A stretch of DNA of 7,923 nt from assembly GCA_937926185.1 (NCBI GenBank), contig CALEYM010000122.1:1-7923 (forward strand), written 5' to 3'. Of this stretch, positions 1-6,756 are shown one piece after another. This stretch comes from an uncultured Bacteroidota bacterium (GTDB taxonomy: Bacteria; Bacteroidota; Bacteroidia; Chitinophagales; Saprospiraceae). Each line of letters begins with the position of its first letter. The stretch's first letter is position 1. A program made the position numbers and the translations under genes. The notes below the pieces were generated by a model. The model was given only the letters and a program-made list of their open reading frames with translations, was not told where the DNA came from and made no database searches.

Positions 1-72
1 TTTAGGAGGGTTTAGGAGGGTTTAGGAGGGTTTAGGAGGGTTTAGGAGGGTTTAGAGGGTTTAGAGGGTTTA
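1..72. repeat. Tandem G-rich short-repeat array (10-nt and 9-nt units), truncated by the window edge
   Basis: Five exact copies of TTTAGGAGGG fill positions 1-50. Two copies of a 9-nt variant TTTAGAGGG follow (51-59 and 60-68), then a degenerate unit TTTAGAGGAGCG from 69 onward that runs into the end of the histidine kinase gene. On the strand transcribed with the genes the units read CCCTCCTAAA and CCCTCTAAA. The plus strand has regularly spaced GGG runs with loops of 6 or 7 nt, which meets the usual pattern for G-quadruplex formation. The unit also contains AGGAGG, the canonical Shine-Dalgarno core. The array starts at or before position 1, so its true length is unknown. No function is established. 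Confidence 0.95.
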
Positions 73-1134
73 GAGGAGCGGGATTTTTACGGTAAAAAAT
101 TCATGGCTCTTTTCAATGGCCGAGGCCTGTCCGGTTAATCGGAACACCCGCTCCGAAATATTTTTCAGGCCGATGCCGGCGGAGTATGCCTTGCTTGATT
201 TGAGTTGTATATTGTTTTGCACTTTCAACTCCTGCCCGTCCGACGACAGCCGGATGTACAGGGGTTTGGCCGTGGTCAGTACATTGTGTTTCACGGCATT
301 TTCCAGCAAGAGCTGCAAAGCCATTGGCGGCAGGTGTTTGTTCAGATCGGTTGTTGCAATAGTTTTTTCTATTTGCAAAGCATCGCCGAAACGGGTTTTT
401 AATAAAAAAAGGTATGAATCGGCAAAATCCATTTCCTCCTGTAAGGTCACTGACTCATGTTCGCGGGTTTGCAGCACGTAGCGGTAAACCTGTCCGAAAT
501 TTTTCAAAAAATCCAGCGATTTGGACGAATTAATTTCCACCAGTTCGGTCAGGGTATTGAGCGAATTGAATAAGAAATGCGGGTCCAGTTGCGCCTTCAG
601 GGCTTCGATCTGTGCTTCGGCGGCGGCGATTTTATACCTTTCAGCTTCCATGCGCGTATTGTTCCAGTGTTGAAAAAAACTGATGGCGAGGTAAATGCCT
701 GTTCCGATGAGCGACGACATCAACCCGATTATACCGTTTTTGAGCGAGCCTTCAGGGATATTCGCCCGAAGTGATTCAGGCGGAGTAAAAAACCAAAAAT
801 AGGTTTTTGGGATCACCACACTTAGGAGCAACATGATCGCAAAAATGAGCAGAAACTGTGTGCCGGCCCGCCGGAGCGGATCCCGTTCCCACTTCAGGTA
901 GCGGTCGAGCCGGCGGCTTACCGCGATATTGATCTCGACTGTAATGGCGGAAGCTACCAGGCAAAGCGCTAAACTGAGCGCCAGAGGGTACATCCCCGAC
1001 TCACGCGTTACTTTGTCGAGGATGTACTGTGGCGTGGTGGCCATAATAGCTCTGTTGGTACCAATTCCCATCAATGGCGCTACCAAGAAGCGCATCCATT
1101 GTTCGGGTGTGAGTTTGAGACGCCGGAGTTTCAT
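70..1134 (-). CDS. LytS/YehU-type membrane sensor histidine kinase
   Basis: This is a 354-residue sensor kinase expected in the inner membrane, where it would phosphorylate a LytTR-type response regulator. The N-terminal half has about four hydrophobic segments (near residues 15-32, 48-70, 92-110 and 133-154) and no recognisable extracellular sensor domain. A short helix follows (about 158-182), then the His_kinase core with the phospho-acceptor motif DPHFLFNSLN (His186). The ATP-binding domain shows the N-box in LPPMALQLLLENAVKHNV (Asn279) and a GIGL glycine box (320-323). The usual DxG box is degenerate (VQNNIQ), which is common in this family. The ATG start lies 17 nt after the stop of the permease-TolC gene, with no clear ribosome-binding site, so co-transcription with the pump is likely. 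The stop codon sits inside the first degenerate unit of the tandem repeat. The partner regulator is probably beyond the left edge. The family assignment is firm; the signal sensed is unknown. Confidence 0.93.
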   Translation of the reverse strand: MKLRRLKLTPEQWMRFLVAPLMGIGTNRAIMATTPQYILDKVTRESGMYPLALSLALCLVASAITVEINIAVSRRLDRYLKWERDPLRRAGTQFLLIFAIMLLLSVVIPKTYFWFFTPPESLRANIPEGSLKNGIIGLMSSLIGTGIYLAISFFQHWNNTRMEAERYKIAAAEAQIEALKAQLDPHFLFNSLNTLTELVEINSSKSLDFLKNFGQVYRYVLQTREHESVTLQEEMDFADSYLFLLKTRFGDALQIEKTIATTDLNKHLPPMALQLLLENAVKHNVLTTAKPLYIRLSSDGQELKVQNNIQLKSSKAYSAGIGLKNISERVFRLTGQASAIEKSHEFFTVKIPLL

Positions 1135-1151
1135 GTTGTAAAGTTAATAAT

Positions 1152-4100
1152 TTACTTCCCCAGTGCTTTTTCCATTTCAATCCCCGAAATCAGGTAATCG
1201 TATAAGGCCTGTAATTGATTGGTTTGCGTTTGGTTCAGCGCCAGTTCTGCATCCGACACCTCCGAAAGTTTGGCCAATCCGGTTTTCCAGCGCGACTTCA
1301 CCAGCGAGAGGCTGCGCTCGGCGGCGGCAATATTGGATTGCTGGTTGTCGAGCCTGGAGCGGGCGTCGCGCAGGTTGACGGCAGCCGATTCGATCTCCGT
1401 GGCGACCATCCGCTTCAGATAAGCGTTTTGCAGCGACAACTGCCGGCGCGACACGTCAATTTGCTGGATCGCGGGTTTGATGCTTGGGCTGAAAATCGGC
1501 ACCTTCAACTGCAATCCCATGTACGCGGAACCGACCCAGTTGGCATCCCACAACTTCAGGTTGGGCATCTGCGCGTTGTAGCCCCCTTGCCCGAAGGTGT
1601 TAAGGGAAGGCATGTATTTTGCCTTTTCGGCGCGGGTTGCCGCATCAAGTATGGTGTTTTGAGCGGCCATCTGCATGAATTCGGGCCGGTTGGCAATGGC
1701 CATTTCGGTCAGCCATGCCGGGGATTCCACGGGGTCGTAGGGATGAAATTCCAGTTGATCGGTCAATTCGAAACCGGCGGAAGGCAGATCAAGCAACACG
1801 GCCAGACTTTGTTTGAGCAGCAGCGCCGTATTTTCCGTACGCGAGGCATTAGGGGTAAGGTTTTGCACGGAAACGTAAGCGCGCAAGGTGTCCAGGTCGA
1901 GCGCAGCGCCGTTTTTCAGCAGGCTGCGCGTGTCCGAGAGGGTTTCTTTGGCCCTGTTCAGTGCGGCAACTGCCAGGCGGTGTTGTTCTTCGGCGATCAG
2001 TATCTGCAGATACAATCGTTTGGTTTCAAATACTTTATCGCTTGTTGCGGCCAGCAAATCGGCATCCTTCGACGCTGCTTCGGCACGCGCCATATCGGCC
2101 GCGGCTTTTAGCGAACGGTTGTAGAGGGGCGTGCTCATCGTGAGGTTGGCCGAAAAAGCGTATTTATCATAAACGCGGACGGGGTTGTAACCATCGCCCG
2201 TTTTGAATTCGCCCGTCGCCGGATCGAGTTGAAATTCGGGCATAAAAAACACCGGGGAGGCAATGTTGTATTGTTGTTGTGCCTCCATGGCCATGGTCGG
2301 CAGCCATTTCGTTTTGATTTCTTTTTGTTTCAGCCGCGACTTTTCACTTTCCAGACGACTGGAACGGAGCTCCAGATTTTGCGTTTTCACCAATTCAACT
2401 GCTTGCTCCATCGACAATTGCCGGGTATTTTGAGCGGCAAGCAGATCGGGTAGTAACATAATGCAGAAACCGATGAAGACGGAGACAAACCCTTTTTCCA
2501 ATAACGTATCGTCAGTCTGCGTGTCGGCCTGGGATTTACCGGATTTGAAAATTCCGGCGAACCAGGATTTCAGTTTTTCAAAATCATAATAAATAGTCGG
2601 TACCAGGACGAGGGTCAGGAACATGGAACTGCTCAGGCCGCCGATCAGCGCCCAGCCGAGGCCCCGTTTGAGTTCGCCGCCAAGCCCGTGTCCGATGGCT
2701 ATGGGCAGCATGCCGATCACCATGGCGAGCGTGGTCATCAGGATGGGACGCAGGCGCGATTTGCCTGATTCGATCAATGCTTCGTTTATGCTGATTCCCT
2801 TACTCCGGTTGTCATTGGCCCGGTCGACGAGCAAAATGGCGTTCTTGGCCACCAAACCGGTCATCATAATGATGCCGAAGATGGAAAACAGGTTCATGGT
2901 TTCGCCGCTCAGGGCAAGCGCGAGCAGGGCGCCGACAAGGGCCACCGGGATGGAAAACAACACGATAAACGGCGAAACCCAGGACTCATAAAGCGCCACC
3001 ATCACCAGGTACATCAGTACGATACCGGCCAGCAAAGCCAGGCCCATCGAACTGAACGATTCCGACTGGTTGGCAAGATCGCCCAGATATTGGAGCCGGC
3101 AACCGCCGAGCGGCACGTTTGCGATTTTGGCGCTGAATTCCTTCCCGATATCGCCGCTGGGCCGCCCGACGGCTTGCGCATATACGGTAGTGGAAAACTT
3201 GCGTTCCTTTCTTTCCAGCGAAGCGGGCGCAAATCCTTCGCTGATACCAGCCACCTGGTTGAGCGCCACCGGCTTGCCGAAGCGATTGGTTAAGGTCAGA
3301 CGCCCAAGCGCCCCGACGCTTTGCGCATCGTCGGAACGCAAGCTGATGCGCAGGGGTGTTTCAAGTTCGTCGAGACGGACTTCCAGGTCGTCGTTGCCAG
3401 AGAGGGCGATCCGGGTGGCCATACCGATGTCTTCGGTGGTAAGCCCGTGGTCGGCGAGCTTGTCCGGTATAGGTTCGATCCGGATTTCCGGCTTGCGTTT
3501 CTGAGCAGACAAGCGGATATCCGACGCACCCTGGATTTTGGACAAAACTTCCACCACCCGGTCGGCTGCGACGCGTACGGAGTCGCGGTTTTCGCCCAGC
3601 AATGCCAGCTGTATGGGCGCATCGTCGGATTGACCAAACAGGTTGATGGGTGCGGATTTGACCGTTGCGCCCGGAATGGCCAGGGCTTTGAATTTGGCTT
3701 CCTGCGCCAGTTCGCCGATGGTTTTCGTACGTTCTTCTTTAGGAGAAAACGTGATATTCAATTCAAAATTGGACGTTTGCGGCGGCCCGAACGTTTCGCC
3801 AGCCGCTCCGACGTAAGAAAAAATCTTGCGTATCTCGGGCATTGTGGCCTGCAATTCTTTTTCCAGGTTCTGAGCCACGCGGTCTGTTTCCGCCAACGTG
3901 GTGGAAGCGGGCATTTGTACGGTCAGGGCGATTTCGCCTTTGTCCATGGAAGGAACAAACTCGCTGCCCACAAAGCCGTTGCCCGGCAGTGTCATAGTGG
4001 CAATGAACAGGGAAAACACGCCCATTTGTACCCACCTGCGCCGGCGCAGCGAGCCGGCAAGCAATTGGCCGTACCCATTTTCCAATGTTGCAAACTGCCG

Positions 4101-5609
4101 TTCAAACCAGCTGCCGAAGCGACCGGGCTTTTCGTGCCTGGAGAAACGCGCAGCCATCATCGGCGTCAACGTAAAACAAACGAGCAGGGAGAGCAGGGTG
4201 GACACCACGATCACCCCCGCAAATTCGCGTACGATATCCCCGGCGATACCTTCCACAAAAACGAGCGGCAGAAACACCACCACGTCCACCATGGTTATTG
4301 CCATGGCCGTGAAGCTGATTTCGTTCCGGCCGTCTATGGCGGCTTTAAAAGAATTTTTTCCCATTTCCAGGTGCCGGTGGATGTTTTCCAGCACCACGAT
4401 CGCGTCGTCTACCAATATACCGACCACCAGCGACATGGCCAGCAGGGTCATCATGTTGAGCGAAAACCCGAAAGCGTACATGAAAATAAAGGTGGATACC
4501 AACGACGCGGGGATAGCGACCAAAACGATGAATGCATTGCGGAGACTGTGCAGAAAAACGAGCATGACCAGCGCCACGAGCAATATGGCCAATACCAGGT
4601 CCATCTGCACGGCCTTGTTGGCCGCCACGGTGAATTCGCTGCTGTCCTGGGCCACGTCGAAACGCAATCCGCGGTCGGCAAACTCCTGTTCCAATGCTTG
4701 AAGCGTCTGCCGGATTTTGTTGCTCACGTCCAGCGCGTTGGCTTCCGTTTGCTTCCGGATGGAAATACCTACCGCTCCTTTGCCGTTCAGGCGATTTGCT
4801 TTTTCAGGCGGCCTTTTGTCGTCGCGCAGCGTGGCCACTTCCGACAGTTTTACGGTGGCGCCCGTGTGCAGGGTTGCGATCACCAGGTCTTTCAAAGATT
4901 CGATGGCCGTTGCCTTCCCTTTGATCGTTACGGCGGTGCTACCCGCGAGGTTTTCCAGGTTTCCGGCAGGTACGTTGAGGTTGGCCCGTTGAAGAGCGCC
5001 TGACACCTGAAGCGGCGAAACCTGGCGAAGTTCCATACGTTGCGCGTCGAGTTCAACCTGGATTTCACGCTCTTCCAGCCCGATAAACTCCACCTGGCCA
5101 ACCCCTTTTATCTGCGACAATCGTGGTTTGATGGTTTCTTCCAGCAGTTCGCCGAATCCGGTGCCGCCGTTGTTAGCGGTAGCGGATATCCGGAGTATGG
5201 GGAGTTCGTTGGCGTTCAGTTTGGAGAGGATGGGCGTTTGGGCATTTTCAGGCAGATCGGCCAGTATGGCGTTGACCTGGCGCTGCGCATCCTCGAAGGC
5301 CTTATCGGCATCAACGCCGGATTCGTATTCGACAAAAACTTTGCTGACGCCCTCCGAAGAGGTGCCGGTAATGTGTTTGATGCCATCGATCAGCGAAACG
5401 GCTTCTTCGATGATTTTAGTAAGCGAAGTTTCAATTTCCGACGGAGAAGCGCCGGGATAAATGGTCGTGATGTCGGTAAATGAGGTATCGAATTTGGGTA
5501 GCAGCTCGTAGCGCAATTGCGTGTAACCGAACAAACCAAAAAGAAATAAAACCAGGTAAGCAACCAGTACGACGACCGGTTTTTTTATAGATAATTCTGT
5601 TAGTGACAT
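1152..5609 (-). CDS. Fused HAE1-type RND efflux permease and TolC-like outer-membrane factor
   Basis: This 1485-residue protein combines two efflux parts. Residues 1 to about 1029 are a full-length AcrB-like proton/substrate antiporter: TM1 at about 10-30, first periplasmic loop 31-334, TM2-6 at about 335-485, TM7 at about 527-545, second loop, and TM8-12 at about 853-1008. The proton-relay residues are visible: the Asp pair in VGILVDDAIVVLEN (Asp401, Asp402) and the TM10 lysine in GLVAKNAILLVD (Lys922). The VDDAIV motif indicates the HAE1 multidrug class rather than the heavy-metal CzcA class, which has a VDGAVV-like motif. Residues about 1061-1485 are an outer-membrane efflux protein with the usual two-fold helical repeat. 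It is about 425 residues long, the size of a mature TolC homologue. A hydrophobic stretch at 1040-1058 lies between them. The ATG start gives the classic N-terminus MSLTELSIKKP. The gene lies 85 nt after the adaptor gene and completes the tripartite pump with it. The substrate is unknown. Confidence 0.95.
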   Translation of the reverse strand: MSLTELSIKKPVVVLVAYLVLFLFGLFGYTQLRYELLPKFDTSFTDITTIYPGASPSEIETSLTKIIEEAVSLIDGIKHITGTSSEGVSKVFVEYESGVDADKAFEDAQRQVNAILADLPENAQTPILSKLNANELPILRISATANNGGTGFGELLEETIKPRLSQIKGVGQVEFIGLEEREIQVELDAQRMELRQVSPLQVSGALQRANLNVPAGNLENLAGSTAVTIKGKATAIESLKDLVIATLHTGATVKLSEVATLRDDKRPPEKANRLNGKGAVGISIRKQTEANALDVSNKIRQTLQALEQEFADRGLRFDVAQDSSEFTVAANKAVQMDLVLAILLVALVMLVFLHSLRNAFIVLVAIPASLVSTFIFMYAFGFSLNMMTLLAMSLVVGILVDDAIVVLENIHRHLEMGKNSFKAAIDGRNEISFTAMAITMVDVVVFLPLVFVEGIAGDIVREFAGVIVVSTLLSLLVCFTLTPMMAARFSRHEKPGRFGSWFERQFATLENGYGQLLAGSLRRRRWVQMGVFSLFIATMTLPGNGFVGSEFVPSMDKGEIALTVQMPASTTLAETDRVAQNLEKELQATMPEIRKIFSYVGAAGETFGPPQTSNFELNITFSPKEERTKTIGELAQEAKFKALAIPGATVKSAPINLFGQSDDAPIQLALLGENRDSVRVAADRVVEVLSKIQGASDIRLSAQKRKPEIRIEPIPDKLADHGLTTEDIGMATRIALSGNDDLEVRLDELETPLRISLRSDDAQSVGALGRLTLTNRFGKPVALNQVAGISEGFAPASLERKERKFSTTVYAQAVGRPSGDIGKEFSAKIANVPLGGCRLQYLGDLANQSESFSSMGLALLAGIVLMYLVMVALYESWVSPFIVLFSIPVALVGALLALALSGETMNLFSIFGIIMMTGLVAKNAILLVDRANDNRSKGISINEALIESGKSRLRPILMTTLAMVIGMLPIAIGHGLGGELKRGLGWALIGGLSSSMFLTLVLVPTIYYDFEKLKSWFAGIFKSGKSQADTQTDDTLLEKGFVSVFIGFCIMLLPDLLAAQNTRQLSMEQAVELVKTQNLELRSSRLESEKSRLKQKEIKTKWLPTMAMEAQQQYNIASPVFFMPEFQLDPATGEFKTGDGYNPVRVYDKYAFSANLTMSTPLYNRSLKAAADMARAEAASKDADLLAATSDKVFETKRLYLQILIAEEQHRLAVAALNRAKETLSDTRSLLKNGAALDLDTLRAYVSVQNLTPNASRTENTALLLKQSLAVLLDLPSAGFELTDQLEFHPYDPVESPAWLTEMAIANRPEFMQMAAQNTILDAATRAEKAKYMPSLNTFGQGGYNAQMPNLKLWDANWVGSAYMGLQLKVPIFSPSIKPAIQQIDVSRRQLSLQNAYLKRMVATEIESAAVNLRDARSRLDNQQSNIAAAERSLSLVKSRWKTGLAKLSEVSDAELALNQTQTNQLQALYDYLISGIEMEKALGK
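1155..2429 (-). other. TolC-like outer-membrane efflux domain of the fusion (residues 1061-1485)
   Basis: This region corresponds to a complete mature outer-membrane factor. The opening LSMEQAVELVKTQNLELRSSRLE resembles the first helix of TolC-family proteins. Long Ala/Leu/Gln/Glu-rich helices follow, including 1164-1260 and 1392-1480. Shorter strand-like stretches (YDKYAFSANLTMSTPLY near 1147-1163 and SAYMGLQLKVPIF near 1361-1373) fit the beta-barrel strands of each half. The second half repeats the plan of the first, as expected for the OEP family. No lipobox is present, so the domain would be a non-lipidated trimeric duct receiving substrate from the adaptor and permease. Confidence 0.85.
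2430..2492 (-). other. Internal signal-peptide-like segment at the RND/TolC junction
   Basis: Residues 1040-1060 of the fused protein read GFVSVFIGFCIMLLPDLLAAQ. This is a hydrophobic core of about 19 residues ending in LLAAQ, and the mature-looking TolC start (NTRQLSMEQAVEL) follows within a few residues. The preceding linker (1009-1039) carries several lysines and should be cytoplasmic after the twelfth permease helix. The segment would therefore cross the membrane outward and present an Ala-Ala-Gln site to signal peptidase I. Cys1049 lies in the hydrophobic core and is not a lipobox. Cleavage is inferred; the hydrophobic segment and its position are directly visible. Confidence 0.7.
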
Positions 5610-5646
5610 GATGAGAAGTGTTTTTAGATGGTGAAATGGATTTACG

Positions 5647-5687
5647 ATTTACCCGGCGTGCGTTTATTATTATCACGCCGGATAAAT
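5647..5687 (-). promoter_or_regulatory. Intercistronic stem-loop between adaptor and permease-TolC genes
   Basis: In the transcript sense, ATTTATCCGGCGTG (5687-5674) and CACGCCGGGTAAAT (5660-5647) form a 14-bp stem with a single T/G position, which is a wobble pair in RNA. The AT-rich loop is 13 nt (5673-5661). The stem begins 7 nt after the adaptor stop codon and ends about 37 nt before the permease ATG. No U-run follows it, so it is not a standard intrinsic terminator. An mRNA-stabilising or processing element that sets the ratio of adaptor to permease is a reasonable inference. Confidence 0.75.
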
Positions 5688-5694
5688 GGTTGGT

Positions 5695-6756
5695 TTAAAA
5701 TCCGGGTTTGTCTCCCGTTTTCAGGTTGTCCTGTCCCTTGATAACAAGACGATCGCCGGTGTGCAAACCGGACAGCACTTCCACGCCGTTGTCGCCGGTA
5801 GAATTGCCCAATTCGATGGTACGGAGCACGGCTGTGCCGTCCGGGTTCAGGATAAAAACCGACGGAGTGGCGGCGAGGCTGAGCAGCGCGGTTTTGGGTA
5901 TGGTAACGACGTTTTTGCGGGTCGCCCCGCCGAATTGTGTCCGGGCGCTCATGCCCGCGCGGATTTCGCCGCTTGAGTTGGCGACGGATATTTCCACGTC
6001 GAATCGACCTGCCTCGTCGGCAACCACGGCGATGTTGGTTACGCGGCCCGATGCCGTTTTACCGGGCAGGGCGTCGAAAGTGACCTTTACCGGCTGACCC
6101 TTTTTAATTTTAGTGATGTCCTGCTCACTCAGCGGCGCCACCACTTTCAGCGTAGCGATATTGGTGATTTTAGCGAGCGGCTGCCCCGGCTGCACCACCG
6201 CGCCCGGTTCCACGTGTTTTTGTGTGACCACCCCGCTAATGGGTGCCGTGATACGGGCATCGCGAATCAGGCGTTTGGCGGAAGCAACGTTGGAGTGGGC
6301 TTGTTCCGCCGAATAGCGGGCGTTTTCCAGTTCAGCTTCCGTGGCATTGTTTTCGGCGTACAGGTTTTCCAGACGCCGCAGGGTGCGTTCGGCCTGCCGG
6401 AGTGAGGATTCCGCGGCTTCCAGGGAAATCCGGCGCAATTCGGTGTCCGTTTCCGCTAATACCTGACCCTGGGCTACTGCACCTCCTTCGCGTAAATACA
6501 GGGCGCTGATGCGACCGGGATTCTCCGCGATAATAGTGACTTCAGAGGAGGGTTCAGTTTTGCCCACGGCGTCGAGCGAATATTCCACTGCATGCGCTTC
6601 AATATTCATCAGTTCCACGGCAGGAGCGACGGTTTGAAGCGCCTTGGCAGCCTGTTGGCGGCCTTCTTCACGTTTGGCCAGAAGGGTCAGGATGGTTCCG
6701 CCGACGACGGCGAGCGTAAGCATGGCAATCAGGGTAATTCGAAATAAAGTTTTCAT
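5695..6756 (-). CDS. RND efflux periplasmic adaptor (membrane fusion protein, HlyD/AcrA-like)
   Basis: This 353-residue adaptor would link the inner-membrane permease to the outer-membrane duct. Residues 5-26 form a hydrophobic N-terminal anchor after MKTLFR. There is no lipobox cysteine, so it is probably held by an uncleaved anchor. The first lipoyl half lies at about 70-106 (NPGRISALYLREGGAVAQGQ), and an alpha-hairpin of Ala/Glu/Arg-rich heptads at about 107-165. The second lipoyl half follows at about 167-197 (RITAPISGVVTQKHVEPGAV), then a beta-barrel at about 200-275 and a C-terminal membrane-proximal domain (about 280-353) with the typical VVTIPKTAL strand. The ATG at 6756 is chosen because the anchor begins directly there. 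The open frame reaches back to 6948, but only through a TTG and sequence unlike an adaptor. The gene is first in the pump operon, 85 nt before the permease-TolC gene and 181 nt after the unrelated secreted-protein gene. Confidence 0.94.
   Translation of the reverse strand: MKTLFRITLIAMLTLAVVGGTILTLLAKREEGRQQAAKALQTVAPAVELMNIEAHAVEYSLDAVGKTEPSSEVTIIAENPGRISALYLREGGAVAQGQVLAETDTELRRISLEAAESSLRQAERTLRRLENLYAENNATEAELENARYSAEQAHSNVASAKRLIRDARITAPISGVVTQKHVEPGAVVQPGQPLAKITNIATLKVVAPLSEQDITKIKKGQPVKVTFDALPGKTASGRVTNIAVVADEAGRFDVEISVANSSGEIRAGMSARTQFGGATRKNVVTIPKTALLSLAATPSVFILNPDGTAVLRTIELGNSTGDNGVEVLSGLHTGDRLVIKGQDNLKTGDKPGF

Noticed and set aside
1..68. CRISPR array or a true chromosome-end telomere
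   Set aside because: Units are 9-10 nt with no spacers, so it is not CRISPR. Ordinary genes abut the array and Bacteroidota chromosomes are circular, so a telomere is not supported.
1215..2111. 298-codon open frame on the plus strand
   Set aside because: It is antisense to the TolC-like domain and has no family features, so it is treated as a shadow of the real gene.
2430..2492. Internal lipoprotein signal around Cys1049
   Set aside because: The residues before the cysteine (IGF) do not fit a lipobox, and the cysteine is in the middle of the hydrophobic core.
3321..5003. 560-codon open frame on the plus strand
   Set aside because: It lies wholly antisense to the permease. Its translation is rich in His, Gln, Arg and Gly with no recognisable domain, the typical shadow of a GC-biased gene on the other strand.
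5647..5687. Stem-loop as an intrinsic terminator
   Set aside because: No U-run follows the stem in the transcription direction, and the next gene encodes the other parts of the same pump.
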